Counted from the first letter of the stretch, positions 35,445 through 47,418 are shown. The stretch is DNA of 64,000 nucleotides from Coenobita brevimanus (GCA_032717465.1 JAVRFU010000158.1:1-64000), one strand, 5' to 3'. Notes: generated by a model from the sequence alone, not told the origin. Program-made: numbers and translations.

Positions 35445-37180
35445 GTTCAGTTACTGACACCCGACAATAACCGAGTGGATAGGGCTTCAGAAACAATTTA
35501 CGACAAAGGTACCAGGAAGTGAGGGATGTATTATGTAAAGGTAGGGGGATGTACAAGTAAGTGAGCCAGGTCTATTGTGTATGGTTGTGATGAGCATTTG
35601 TGTGTGTGCATGTGTAGTGATGTGAACTGCCAAGATGTATAAAAGTGTGTATGTAGAGAAGGGTAAGGCTGTTGATAGGTGTGATACAAGTGCCTCCATA
35701 ACCCAAATGTTGTGGGTGTATTGGTGCAGTACAGGGGTAATGGTCAGGATATTGTACAAATCATTACACATAACCATTACACTAAGGGCCATATTTTGAA
35801 TGGCTCTGGAGATTTCATAATACAGTACATTTTTCTCTGCAATTAAGGTATGCATATTACACCTTATCTTTCTCCTTAATATTTCTTTATTTCAAGTATG
35901 GCCTTAGTTTGCATCAGTAATTTACAAAAGCAGGTGCTGAAGAGGAGCCTGCATGTGGTGGCATTGTGACCCTGGGTGGAGCAGCTGAGTTGTCCACTCA
36001 GGAGCCAAACCTCCTCATGCTTCCTGCACCTTGCCCTGAGAACAACCCTGGTCCTATCCCGGTGAAACACTTTTTACCAATAAGGGGTACCAGTTCTCTG
36101 TACAGTGTATGTACTATACCGTACCTGTAGGACGGATCCATAGAACCAGTTGCTTACCTGTGGTCAGTGGGTCTGCTCAGCCAGACAGATTGGCATTAGG
36201 CATTCACAATAACAGCATCTTACAAGAGGAAAATAAGATGTAATAGGCAAAATATTTTGCTGAGAAAGAGGCATTATGAAATCTCCAAAATGACAGAAAT
36301 ACAGCACGGAATTGAGATTACTAGGAAGGTTACTGTTAACATTGGTTTGGTGATTGTAGGGACTTAAAACAGAGAGGAAATATAAACTACTACAAGTAAC
36401 CACACACTGTACATTAAAATTCTGTCGTGATTAGAGCACTGTCACATGTTTGTAAAAGCACGGCAGACACTAAAAGCTTTCCTATAACCTACAGACATAC
36501 TGGACAATTTTGTACATTTCCATCACAATCATTAAGTCAGACAATTTTCTTGATACTTGATGGTAAAATCTACTTGAAGTTTCTGCACAAATATCTGTCT
36601 TATATACAGGCTTATAATTATCTTCTTGCTCACAGCTCTAAAAGGGGAAGTTTGCCTCTTATATGCCTAGTACAAAGTGGTGTAACTGCACATTGGTAAC
36701 AGACCATAAACTCTGATTTTGGCTGCTGTGTTTGATTAGAAAGATCTGGGACTAACATGCAGTAATAACTGAGGTATGTAACTCAGTGGTACCTACTTAA
36801 ATCATTCATCTTGGTTGAAAGAGAGATTGTATACTCATCCATCCATCATCTAATCCTTTATTGCCCCAGTCAGAGTGTAGGGACCCAGGCCTAGACGACT
36901 CACTTCAGACATTTAAAGTGAGACAGACAGAGAGCGAAAGACAGAGACATGCATGCATGCACGCACACACACACTGAGTTTGATTGATCAGGTAGACATC
37001 AAAATGTTGAATCTGACTACTGACCTTGTGAATGGAGAGTTTATGGTATATAAGTTGCCTAATAACTGTAACAGCTTTGTTACAGTATCAGGTATACTGT
37101 ACAGGTTACTTTGTACGCCAAACTTCCCCTCACCCACTGAACACTAATTATTGTAAATGAGATATTACCAAGGTTTTTCA
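35445..37180. other. No firm gene; one open segment of note
   Basis: Mostly AT-rich sequence. At about 35930-36115 the plus strand stays open for roughly 60 codons (EEEPACGGIVTLGGAAELST, then NLLMLPAPCPENNPGP) after a weak acceptor. I do not recognise it and the donor is poor. CA-rich runs occur near 36955-36972. Confidence 0.3.
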
Positions 37181-37183
37181 CAG

Positions 37184-37359
37184 CTGTGGTGTTGAAACAT
37201 TACATTTTGTCTTGTGGTAACGATATTAACAGACAAGCTTCCATTAGTACGGGTTCTCCCTACCACTTACAGTCTTTAAATGTCTCGTCTCCTTCAGCAT
37301 GGCAAACTTATCACTTGGAACCAAACACCTCTTCCTTCATTACTGTTAATCTGTGTAAG
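37184..37359 (+). CDS. Candidate exon, unrecognised
   Basis: After a good acceptor (GGTTTTTCACAG) the plus strand is open through LKHYILSCGNDINRQASIST, GSPYHLQSLNVSSPSAWQTY and SSFITVNLC, with a donor at CTGT/GTAAGG (37354) or AAG/GTATCT (37359). Composition is protein-like, with several N-glycosylation-type NxS/T sites, but I know no matching family. Confidence 0.3.
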
Positions 37360-37851
37360 GTATCTGAGGAGTGTTAATTCCTGTGCTCAGGGAGACTAAA
37401 AATTAATAGTGGTATACTGTCAAGGGATGGCCACTGCATAGGCTACACACACTCACAGCCAAACAAGTCTGTGTTACAATGTTTAGAACAATATATGAAA
37501 GGAAAATATTGAACAGAATATGATTTACATTTGGAACATAAATTGCTCTAGTGTTTACCACTGGAATGTTGCTTTGCTTTTTTGTGTGAGTACTCATACA
37601 CACTTCCATACACAATACAGTCTCTTGACATTATCTAGAAACTAAGAATGTCCCTTCTACAGTACTATAATTTTCTTTACTGGTACAATCTCTGCTGCAC
37701 AGACACTGTATAACAGTGCAAGTCAGCACAGACTAATCCATCTACATCACTCAAAAATATAAATATTTCCTAGCAGTCTTGAGACTCTACACCAAAAAAA
37801 TAATGTTCTTACCATAAAGGTTGGCAAAAAATTAGCAATTTTACCTTTAAA

Positions 37852-38078
37852 TGAAAGACTGACTAAGAGGGTGTATGTAGGTGAGGTGGAGGGAGGGAGA
37901 GGGAGGGGTAGACCGAGGATAAGGTGGAGGGATGGAGTTGAGAGGTATATGAGGGAGGGGGGGGTGAGTTGGGGGGAGGGGAGTCAAATGGTGGGTGACA
38001 GAGTGACTTGGAGGCGTTTTGTCTGCGGCCACCCTTTGCGGGATTAGGGCGTTGGGCTATAGATAGATAGATAGATAG
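37852..38078 (+). mobile_element. LINE-A subfamily 2 short copy with 9-bp target duplication
   Basis: Related to LINE-A but with TTTTGTCTGCGGCCACCC and a tail GGGCGTTGGGCTATAGATAG. ACCTTTAAA flanks it at 37843-37851 and 38079-38087. The same tail variant is found in the long copy at 53365-55230. Confidence 0.85.
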
Positions 38079-38578
38079 ACCTTTAAACACTGCAGCTCTG
38101 AGGTGCATTTGCCAACCGTATACAGTACTGTAATGTACTGCTTGAGAATCTGTACATAAGTTCATGAATTGTATACAGAAAAGATGTTAGGAAGTTAATA
38201 AAACGGCTATGTCCAGTGGGTGAGTAAATCAAAATGTTGCCAATTGTATGAATTTTTTGTATGTCAGTAGATTTTGATAAGATATTGACTATTGAATTAA
38301 ATGTGAACCAAACCTGATCTAGTACAAGGAATATTGAAATATACAAACTGCAGTGCATTAGGGTTATAGGCACTGTAACCTGTCAAGAGGGAGGGAAGGT
38401 GATTCATTGCTTAAGTTTTCTCTGGCACAAGAGTATCCTGACATTACTGTATATCACTAAGGATACCATACCGAATAACCCAAGTCCTTCCACATCTACA
38501 GTAGTTATTTGATTCTGGTTAATGCCAGATTTTTGTTGCTTGGAAACCCCTAGTAGTAATAGAGTTAACTAACTTTGG

Positions 38579-38580
<2 letters not shown>

Positions 38581-38634
<54 letters not shown>
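38581..38634. repeat. (TA)n microsatellite
   Basis: About 27 TA units, seen directly. Confidence 0.97.
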
Positions 38635-38635
<1 letters not shown>

Positions 38636-38637
<2 letters not shown>

Positions 38638-40280
38638 CTTTAGAGAACAATATATTTATCAGTCATAAATTTCAGAATGTTCAAGAAATTATTATGGATG
38701 AGCAGATGAAGGGTCAAGACTTTCACAATGATAAAAGCATTGTTATACACTTCCCTGTACCTATGATGTCATCTCTGCATCTTACTTTTTCACCCCCACT
38801 TTTGCAACAGTGATATCACACCCAAAAAACATTAGTTTGAAAAATTGCTCAAAAGCAGTTTTAGAATGGTAGTATAAAGCCAGCAGCCAAGATTTTGTCT
38901 GGCATTGTTCCCTGCTGTGTTTACTGCCCATCAACCCAGCCCCTCAGTAAGATTTATCCTCCACAAATTTGCAAAGCTTGCCACCCCTCCACTGCCTAGG
39001 AGAACTGTACAAAGGTTATTAGGCAGTCAGTACTTTTTGTTTTATTACAAAGAATAATACTGTGCTGAATAAGATATTTCCAAGCCCCTTCCCCTTTCCG
39101 TACAAATTCCCACACTTCCATGACCAGCACATTTGATTGACTGGAACAATCCGTTTCCACTCCTTCCCCTTTCACATATCACCTCCATGTCTGGATTCCT
39201 TTCAAAAGAAGATCAGGATGGCATGGTAATTTTTTTTCTCTGCATTCTGTGTCTTTACAGTTATGTTTATCTTCATTTACTTTAGGTTTCTTTTTCCTCA
39301 TCCATACTTTCTTCCCAGAGAAGTGAGTTTTCCTTGCTTTGCATTCAGCTTAAAATCAGAGCTTTAGAAAGGTGTTAAAAAAGAAAAAATGTATGCAGGG
39401 TGGGGCAGTAAGGTTAAAATTCCCAGCGTCGTGACTTATTCCACCAGTAATTTTTACATCCATTATCTGTTAAAAAAAAAAAAAGTGAGGTACGCTCATT
39501 AGTAAAACACTGGTGCGAGATGGAGGATTAGAATCACCTCAGGCCGGGTGCAGGAATGTGTTAATACTGAATGTAAGGCTTGCTTCTCTACTTCTGTACA
39601 TAGTAACTTATAATTGATGTATTTGAGAACCAGCTATGTTATGGTTTCTGCATATTGCTTACAATACAGTATTATGATGGAAAGTATCCTTGGATGATGA
39701 AGTCAGAGTTACTGAACATTATAAACTCTGACACTGAAAAGACAGGATATGTGTGACATTTATAAAGACAGCATTGCTGTACTGTGTATTTATAAGTCCA
39801 GAATAAGTTATCAGATAATGAATTGTATTTTTACCCGATAACTCAGTTAATGTGGTTATCAAATCACATGCATCAAATCACATGACAGAGAAATATAATG
39901 GTAAGAAGATGATAGGGAGTCTCGTAAACCTTTGTGTGACCCTTCTCATTTTTGTAACATCTCAATTCATTGTGGCATCTTTTTATTTTGTGAAATCTCT
40001 TTATATTGTGACATCTCCCTCCCCAGTCTGACTGCACCTTTTCCCTCCACTCCCATTACACCTCCTCTCACCTCATCTCCTCCCCAGTTTAACCCCACCC
40101 AGTCCCTCTTCTTTCACCTCCTGCTGTCTTCCAGAAAAAAAAAAAAAGCAATTAAGGAAGCTTTTCCTATGGTGTGAGTCATCTGGACTTCAACTCACTA
40201 TCTCTAGATGATGATGTTCTTGCTGCCATCAGATATTTTTATTCAGCTTAATCAAGGTTCTAAAACTGAAATGATTTTTT
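38636..40280. other. No gene recognised
   Basis: AT-rich intergenic or intronic sequence with A-runs near 39470 and 40134 and a C/T-rich stretch at 40010-40130. No supported coding feature. Confidence 0.4.
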
Positions 40281-40283
40281 CAG

Positions 40284-40381
40284 GAGCTGTTTGGACTGTC
40301 ATTCATGGACTTTGTCATAGAGGAGAAGAGGAAGTGAGAGAAAAAGTGGAACAAAACTCCACCTTCTGCCTTCATTCTCTA
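40284..40381 (+). CDS. Candidate exon, unrecognised
   Basis: Acceptor ATTTTTTCAG, then an open segment reading AVWTVIHGLCHRGEEEVREK and VEQNSTFCLHSL, then a strong donor CTCTA/GTAAGT. The sequence looks like a helical coding exon, but I cannot name the gene. The donor and the following ~80 bp are duplicated at 49796-49885. Confidence 0.35.
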
Positions 40382-40460
40382 GTAAGTGTCTGAATGTGTC
40401 TGCATTGTTATGTTTTGGCTCTAGGCCCATCTGGACATGAATTTGGTGGTCCAGTTTTTT
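40371..40460 (+). repeat. ~88-bp direct repeat, left copy
   Basis: CTTCATTCTCTAGTAAGTGT, then GAATGTGTCTGCATTGTTAT and GGCTCTAGGCCCATCTGGAC up to GGTGGTCC and a T-run. It is matched almost base for base at 49796-49885. The two copies bracket the LINE-B, pogo, LINE cluster. Confidence 0.8.
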
Positions 40461-42030
40461 TTTTTTTTTTTATTAGCCAGAAAGATTGTTGGGAAGGACT
40501 GTTGCTATAAGTTGTTTTGGCAAGGGGGGACAGACGGATATGGAGGTGTTGGTGTGATGGTTGCGGAGAAATGGGTGGAATATGTTATGAATGTTATGAG
40601 AGTAAGTGATAGGATATTGGTAGTGAAAATTCTGTTCGGTAGAAGGATAGCTGTGATTATATCGGCATATGCTCCACAGCCAGGATTGGATGAAGCAGAG
40701 AAAGATAGATTTTGGGATGATTTAATACATGTAGTGGGTGGTATGCAGGATGATGAGATAGTGGTTGTGGGAGGGGACTTAAACGGTCATGTAGGTGAAG
40801 CAGCACAAGGTTATGAAGGAGTGCAAGGGGGATGTGCATATGGTATAAGGAATGCAGAAGGGGAAAGGATGCTCGAGTTTGGGGAGGCAACGGACATGAT
40901 TGTGTGCGACACGTATTTTAGGAAAAGAGACAGTAGGTTAATTACGTATGAGTCTGGGGGAAATAGCAGTCAGATAGATTATTTTCTGGTTAGGAGGGCC
41001 GATAGGAGGTTAGTGAGGGATGTTAAAGTTATAGGAAGTGAGGAGTGTGTGCAGCAGCACAAACTACTGATTTGTGATATGGTGCTTAAGGAACGATTGA
41101 TGAAAAAGGGGACTTATGTACCTAGGAGGAAAATATGGAAGCTGAAAAACCAAGTAGTAAGGGATGCCTTCTATAGCAAGTTGAGGAGAGTGGTGGCTGA
41201 ACAGGGAGCTGTAGACAGAGGCATTAATGAACAGTACAGAGCCCTCAAGAACAATCTCTTGAGAGTTACTGATGTAACATGCGGTTGGGCAAGAGGACCA
41301 CCAAGACATAAAGTAACTTGGTGGTGGGACGAGGGTGTAGAAGCTTCAGTTAAGGAGAAAAGAAGGCTTTTCCGGGAATGGAAGAAGGGTGGTAGCAAAG
41401 AGGAATTTTTGGCTGCCAAGCATAGGGCTAGAAGAGAGGTATACCAGGTACAGGGCAAAGTCTGAGTCACAGAGACTTTTAATTGATAACCTAAATCATG
41501 GGGAAAGGAAAAATATGATATTTAGGGTGGCAGGTCAGGTGAAGAGGGATAATCGGGATATTATAGGTGAGCAGTGTGTGAAGAATGATGAAGTAAGGGT
41601 ACTGCTGAACAGTGAGGATATTAAAGATGCATGGAGAGAGCATTATAACCGGTTGTTGAATGAGGAGTTTGACTGGGACAGAGAAGGTTTGGAGCCAGCA
41701 GATCCAGTGTCTGGCCCTTGCCCTTTGATTGATGCTGTTACTGTGAGTGAGGCAATAGGCAGAATGAAGGTGGGGAAGGCAGCAGGTGTGTCTGGGTTGA
41801 CTGCCGAAATGTTGAAGGCCTCAGGGGATATAGGGGTGAGGTTAGTCACTGACCTGATAAATAGGATTATTTATGAGTGTGTTGTCCCAGATGATTGGCT
41901 GAAGAGTGTAATTGTAAATGTGTATAAAGGGAAGGGTGATGCCCTGGAAAGAGGAAATTATAGACGTATATAGCTTTTAGATCAGATAATGAATGTAATG
42001 GAGAGAGTTTTAGAAGGTAGGGTAGGAGCG

Positions 42031-42655
42031 TTAGTATCCGATCACTGTGTTAGTGTCCGATCACTTTCAATTTTTCTTGAATAAAAAATGCTACTAGAAA
42101 AACTACAAAGATATATTATCTGGTAGACCACCAAAATGTAGAGGAATGAAAGCTAAATGTTATGTGAAAAAATGAAGTAAATGGGATAAATAGTTTAGCT
42201 TCTACCATACTCGAAAGATGAGATGCTGTCTATTTTCTCCCGATTCTTACCGAAGTCCGTAAGAACAGTACATTTTTCATAAATTCTAAAATTATATTTC
42301 CTTACGTTTTCTGTTTAATTATATGATATCATGTTGTTGTGGAATGTTGGAATAACACTAGGATAATCGAAATACTTGTTTATATTGCACATTGTCCTAG
42401 CAAGGACAGGTGATCGGATACTAAACCCAAAATCCTCTTTGTGTGAGAATTCGATCACAAAATATTATTCTTCCAAAATGATTGAATTCATGCGACTTGA
42501 CATCATTTTTAAGCTTACATGTGTTACTGGGTTCATAATTTTCCTGGTGTCTACACTTTCTTATATACTGTGCTGTGTTAGTATCCGATCAGTGATCGAC
42601 CACAGTGGTCAATCAGTCGACCACACTGGTCAATCAATCGACCACAGTGATAGAT
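42031..42655. promoter_or_regulatory. Subterminal repeats of the pogo element
   Basis: The TIR core TTAGTATCCGATCA recurs at 42031-42044, 42050-42063 (one mismatch), 42411-42424 (reverse) and 42578-42591. Next to the last copy, about 2.5 tandem units like ATCGACCACAGTGGTCAATC occupy 42594-42655. Repeated subterminal motifs often bind the element's own transposase, and this placement just upstream of the gene could also allow autoregulation. Both roles are inference. Confidence 0.55.
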
Positions 42656-42886
42656 AAGGTGATGACTATGGTAAATGAGTTAAATTTATTAAGACCACTA
42701 TTTCTGCAAAAATTTTAATATATTATGAACAAGTGAGGGTTACGTGTGTTGGCCTATACAGAAACCGTTGACATCCTGTACACTGCGCATCCCCTGCGCA
42801 CCCCCCCACCCCCCCATCACACGCTCAGTTTCATGAAGTTCACGGCAGGGTCTGGCCACGTGACTCGCATCCATCAGTCAAGCAAG

Positions 42887-45832
42887 ATGGCTACAAAAAA
42901 GAAAGCATCGTATTGTGGACGAGCTCGACTGCCATCCAAGAGAGTTAAATATAGTGAAGAAGAGATATCTGCCATACAAACTGCGATACACGAGGAAAAT
43001 TTAAGTGTCCGCCAAGCTTCAAAAAGGTTCAATATTCCTTATACAACTCTACAAAACAAACTTTCTGGCAAGACTGCCTTTGAAACTAAAATGGGACCCA
43101 GTGGAATATTAACTAATGCTGAGGAACAAGTCTTAGTTAATTTCATTGAACACTCACAAAAAAGAGCCATTCCTGTGACAAGGGAAAAGCTGCTAGATGC
43201 CATACAGAATATTCTGCAGGATGAAAAAAATGCTGGTGTGCACCGAGAGAGACCTTCCACTTGCCAAGACTTACGGCCTGGACGTGAATGGTTTCGTCTG
43301 TTTTGCAAAAGGAACCCCCAAATCACTGTCAGGTACGATATACCACCCGGTGAAATTTACAGAGCATTGAATAGGCTACGCTGATTAAGCACACAGGCTA
43401 CGCTTGTAAGTTTCCCAATGAGGTGATCAGGCCTTTAAGTAACAATAATAATAATAACAGTAATAATGCCTAAGGTCTTTCAATAATAATTAATAATACA
43501 TCACTGACTTAATAGCTACAATAGGCCTAACCTAATGTAAGATGCCCTTCCATGATAATAGTAGGCACCTTTCATTATCATTATTATTGATCATCTCTGA
43601 GGTTTGCTTAAAATTTTCTAGCTATATTTGTTCTATCTATCGACCTATCTATAGCTCTGACGCCTCGTTCCCTCCGGGAACTCCCCTTCAGGGAGTGGTT
43701 GTAAATCCTGTTTTTCCCACTAAAAAAGGACATCTAAAATTCCCTTGTCTTCAGTTGAGGAAGCACCTGTCGGTATTAAAGACATATAGGGTAGGCCCAC
43801 ACCTAAAACTGTCCTAGTTTCCTCATTCTCAAGCTCAGTATAGTACAGTACCGGTACTGTTGTCTCATGTTACCTATAATAAAATGCATTCCACAATGTT
43901 TTGAATGAAGATGAGTTTAATTGAAAATTGATTAAGCTCATTTCCTTCAGAACTCCTGAGGCCCTCTCCCAGTCCAGGAAGCATGTCACCAAATCTAGTA
44001 TTCTTCAGTGGTTTACTTCAGCACGAGAATTCTTTAATGAATTTGATGCTGCAGACATTCTTCAGGACCCTTCAAGGATTTTTAACGTGGATGAAAGCGG
44101 GTTTTCACTGTCTCCTGCAACTGGGCAAGTATTAGCAATTCGGGGATCGCAGAATGTTGCAGGCACTACTTCTTCAAAAGCTAAGGATAACATAACTGTC
44201 CTTGCCTGTGTGTCAGCAGATGGTCAAGTTCCACCACCAATGATAATATACCCTAGAAAGAGGATCTCTGAGGCTATTATTGAAAATTCAAGAGGAGAAG
44301 ATTTTATCATGGGTAAAAGTGATTCAGGCTACATTATAACTGAGTGTTTCTATGAGTACATGTGTAATGGTTTCAATGACTGGCTTGAAGCTAATGATAT
44401 TAAGAAGCCAGTTGTAGTTTGGACTGACTGGCATGAGACCAGGGTTAACTTTCACTTGGCTAAAGATCTCAAGGACTTACAAATAATATTGTATGGGTTG
44501 CCCCCAAACTCAACTCACTTCATGCAACCACTTGACGTCTCAGTGTTTGGTCCCTTGAAAAAGGCTTGGAGGACAGCAGCTGCAGATTGGCAAGAGGATC
44601 ACCCTGATGAAACACTTAACCAGACTTACTTTGCTCCAGTCTTTCTCTCTATGTATAAGAAGGCTTGCAAGAAGGAAAACATTGTTAATGGTTTCCAGAA
44701 ATGTGGACTTCATCCATTTGATCCTGAGGCTCCTGACTATTCAAAGATCACACCTGAAGCAATGAAGGCTTGCTCTACAGTACTATTTGATGGAATTGAT
44801 CAAGGTGGTATAGTAGAGAAAGGGACACAGACTGATTTTCTGACTCATGTGCATACTGGTGTACAAACTGATTCTCCCCAAGCATCTCTAGTCCAGCAAG
44901 GACTTCAAGAAGCAGAATGTGTGGCATCTATGTATAATAACATTCAACCTTCTATGCATTGCAGAGCAACAGCATGTGATTTGGCCCTGACTGATAAAGT
45001 AAAAAGGTTTCTCTTACAAAAAAGAGCTGAAGTTAATTTCAGAATACCATCAAAAGAGACATTCCTATCACCAAGCATGAAGAACAGGCCCAAACAAGGA
45101 TCAACTATCAGCCCTGCATTTAAAAACTATAAGTGGTTCCCATCACCACGTAAAACACAAGGTCCTAAGTACAAAAAAACCATGAGAGACAAGACCTTTG
45201 CTCTTTCTTCATCAGCCGCAATCCAGTTGCTGGAAGAGGAACGCAAAGCAAAACGAGCTTTAGAGCTCAAGAAATGCAAAAAGGACTCCAAACTTCCCAA
45301 GAAAGGCAAGTCCGCTCAGACGTCTGAACCTCTGCCTGCTTCAACATCAATGAACACTCTAGCTAAGGAAAATGGAGATTCTTCCAGTGATGAATCGCTA
45401 GAAGCCAGCATGGTATCGCTGGAAGACAGTGATGATGACTCAGTTGGTGTAGAAACTATGGCCACTGAAAATGCAATGCAGTTTGTAGATCTTCAACAGC
45501 AACCTGAGCAAGGATCGTGGGTTATAGTGAAGCTACCTGTCATTAACTCTACTTCCAGAGGTAGAAAGACTGTTACACATAAAGCTTGTCTTGGTAGGGT
45601 AGAGAGAGTAGAAGAAGAGGGCCTTGAAGTACACTTTCTTAAGGAATTGGAAGCTAAGAAAGATCACTTTGTTTGGGGCAGTTCTGAAGACCTTTCTTTC
45701 CCAGTGACACCAGATGAAGTTTGTGTTATTCAAAATAAATGTATAACTGATGTGATTCAGGGTAGAACTGCTACGATTAAGGTTGAAAATGGAGTACTAG
45801 CAGCTGGGAAGAGTTGTCTAGGAATAGTGTAA
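42887..45832 (+). CDS. Pogo/jerky-type DDD transposase, two exons, 775 aa
   Basis: Transposases of this family bind the TIRs and catalyse cut-and-paste transposition in the nucleus. Exons are 42887-43332 and 43951-45832, with a 618-bp GT-AG intron (GTCAG/GTACGA, TTCCTTCAG/A). The ATG (GCAAGATGG) was chosen because the basic segment and HTH follow at once; upstream codons look non-coding. Residues ~25-70 form a psq-type helix-turn-helix (EEISAIQTAIHEENLSVRQA), followed by a CENP-B-like HTH (~90-150). The catalytic domain has D196 (FNVDESGF), D308 (VVWTDWHETR) and D344 (NSTHFMQPLDVSVFGPL), with 35 residues between the last two. A basic linker and acidic Ser/Asp tract precede a C-terminal ~110-residue region (GSWVIVKLPV, VHFLKELEAK, VWGSSEDLSF) resembling a small beta-barrel reader. 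The frame is intact. Confidence 0.9.
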
Positions 45833-46686
45833 TACCTGTAGGCCTATAATGTTTCTCTAGTGCGGAGTAAGTTTCATGCCAGAATGATCTTTGAAAGTAG
45901 TTTTACCTTGTATTTTAATTTCCAGAAACTGTGCTTCATAGACCTAGGCAGGCTAACTACCATGGTTACTTTTTCTTAGGAACATGATTAGTTTTGTTAT
46001 TCGTAGGAACACATTTACTTTATATATTCTCAAGAACATGATTACCATAGTTCAAATTATTCTCAGGAATGTGGTTACTGGTAGGCTAACTAACATGATT
46101 ATCATATTCTTAGCAACATGGTTAGTTTCCTTATTTATACGAACACTTATTTAAGTTATTCCCAAGAACATGAGCAATTCAACTTATTTTCAGGAACATG
46201 GTTAGCCTACTAATTCTGAGGAGCAAGGTTAAAACTGCTAAGCTCAGCTATATATTGTATTATCATTATTGCAAGTATATTAAACAATATTTGCATCCTC
46301 ATTCATCATGTATTTCTTTTCCCCAGAAAATTTGCTTCTCTTCATTTTGTAACTAGGCCTCTAAGGGCAAGAGATAAATACAATTTTTTGAAGGTTTTAT
46401 GTTGGAAAATACTATCCTAGAGGGAGAGGGCTTAAATTTAGGGATTTAGATTTTTAATGGAATGTGGTTGGAGTTAGCGGTCAAGTGACTGAACTTGGTG
46501 GTACTACCATTAACTCCAATCACATACCATATATATATGTATATGCAAAATGATGTTCCACAGATATTTGGCATTGCTCTTAATATAAACTTTAGTGACT
46601 GTTGAAGGATTTGAAGGGTAAACGAAGTTACTTTTGCACATAGTTCAAGTTGAAATCTATGATCAAAATAAATACATGGCACTTTT
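45833..46686. other. 3' non-coding part of the pogo element
   Basis: AT-rich sequence between the stop codon and the right TIR. Several diverged repeats of GGAACATGNTTA occur at about 45975-46215. No second gene is visible. Confidence 0.5.
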
Positions 46687-47295
46687 TGATTGGATACTAA
46701 CGCTCCTACCCTATGAGTAGAGAGAGAGTGAATATTCATGAGATGCAGTTTGGGTTTATGCCAGGTAGGGGGACCACTGATGCCATATTCATTGTTCGAC
46801 AGCTTCAGGAAAAATGTATTGGTAGGAGAAGGGATCTTTATTTTGTTTTGTTGATTTGGAAAAGGCCTTTGACAGAGTCCCTAGAGAGGTGGTGAAGTGG
46901 GCAATGAGAAAGCTTGGCTTGGAGGAGTAGCTGGTTAGGGTGGTTATGGCTATGTATGTGGGTGCTCACACCCAGGTAAGAGTGAGTGGAGATTTGAGTG
47001 ATGGGTTTTCCTTGAATGTTGGTGTGCATCAGGGGTCAGTTTTGAGTCCCATGTTGTTTATCATAGTACTGTACTTGAAGCCCTTTCACGTGACTTTAGA
47101 AGCGGACTTCCGTGGGAGTTGTTGTATGCTGATGATTTGGTGTTGATTGCAGAGAACGAGAGGGAGGCGGAGGAAAGGTTTAGGAGGTGGAGAGATGATA
47201 TGGGGCACAAGGGCTTAAGGGTAAATGCAGATAAAACAAAAGTGATGATATCTAGGGTTGGTGGCGGTACTGTCAAAGACGAGGGAGAGTGGCCA

Positions 47296-47418
47296 TGTGC
47301 AGTTTGTCACAAGGGCGTGGGAAGTAATTCCACCTTGTGTGGTGTTTGTGATAAATGGGTGCATAAGAGATGTAGTGGTATCAGAGGTAGACTGCGAGAT
47401 AATGCTGATTTTATGTGT
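47296..47418 (+). other. PHD-like zinc finger within LINE-B
   Basis: Downstream of the YADD box the LINE-B frame has C-x2-C-x10-C-x2-C-x4-H-x2-C-x14-C (CAVCHKGVGSNSTLCGVCDK, then WVHKRCSGIRG and a final Cys). The spacing fits a PHD-type or related treble-clef finger. In RTE-like elements a finger in this place may help nucleic acid binding. It is a known feature of related LINEs as far as I recall. Confidence 0.6.

Larger units (their letters stand above)
42020..46711. mobile_element. Complete 4.69-kb pogo-type DNA transposon nested in LINE-B
   Basis: The left end GGGTAGGAGCGTTAGTATCC plus GATCA and the right end (46687-46711, reverse complement GGGTAGGAGCGTTAGTATCC plus AATCA) form ~25-bp TIRs with one mismatch. 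TA flanks both sides (42018-42019 and 46712-46713), the target duplication of the Tc1/mariner-pogo superfamily. The flanking sequence joins the two halves of the LINE-B reverse transcriptase. Inside lies one transposase gene with an intron. It is the only element in the window with both ends and an undamaged transposase. Confidence 0.9.

Noticed and set aside
40437..40480. Apparent start of the LINE-B protein at the ATG before a poly-Phe run
   Set aside because: The T-run and upstream sequence belong to the flanking 88-bp repeat, not the LINE; the endonuclease is simply 5'-truncated.
43620..43700. GATA-like tract in the transposase intron as another LINE-A copy
   Set aside because: Only CTATCTATCGACCTATCTATAG and a short GACGCCTCGTTCCC piece resemble the LINE-A tail; too short and diverged to assign.
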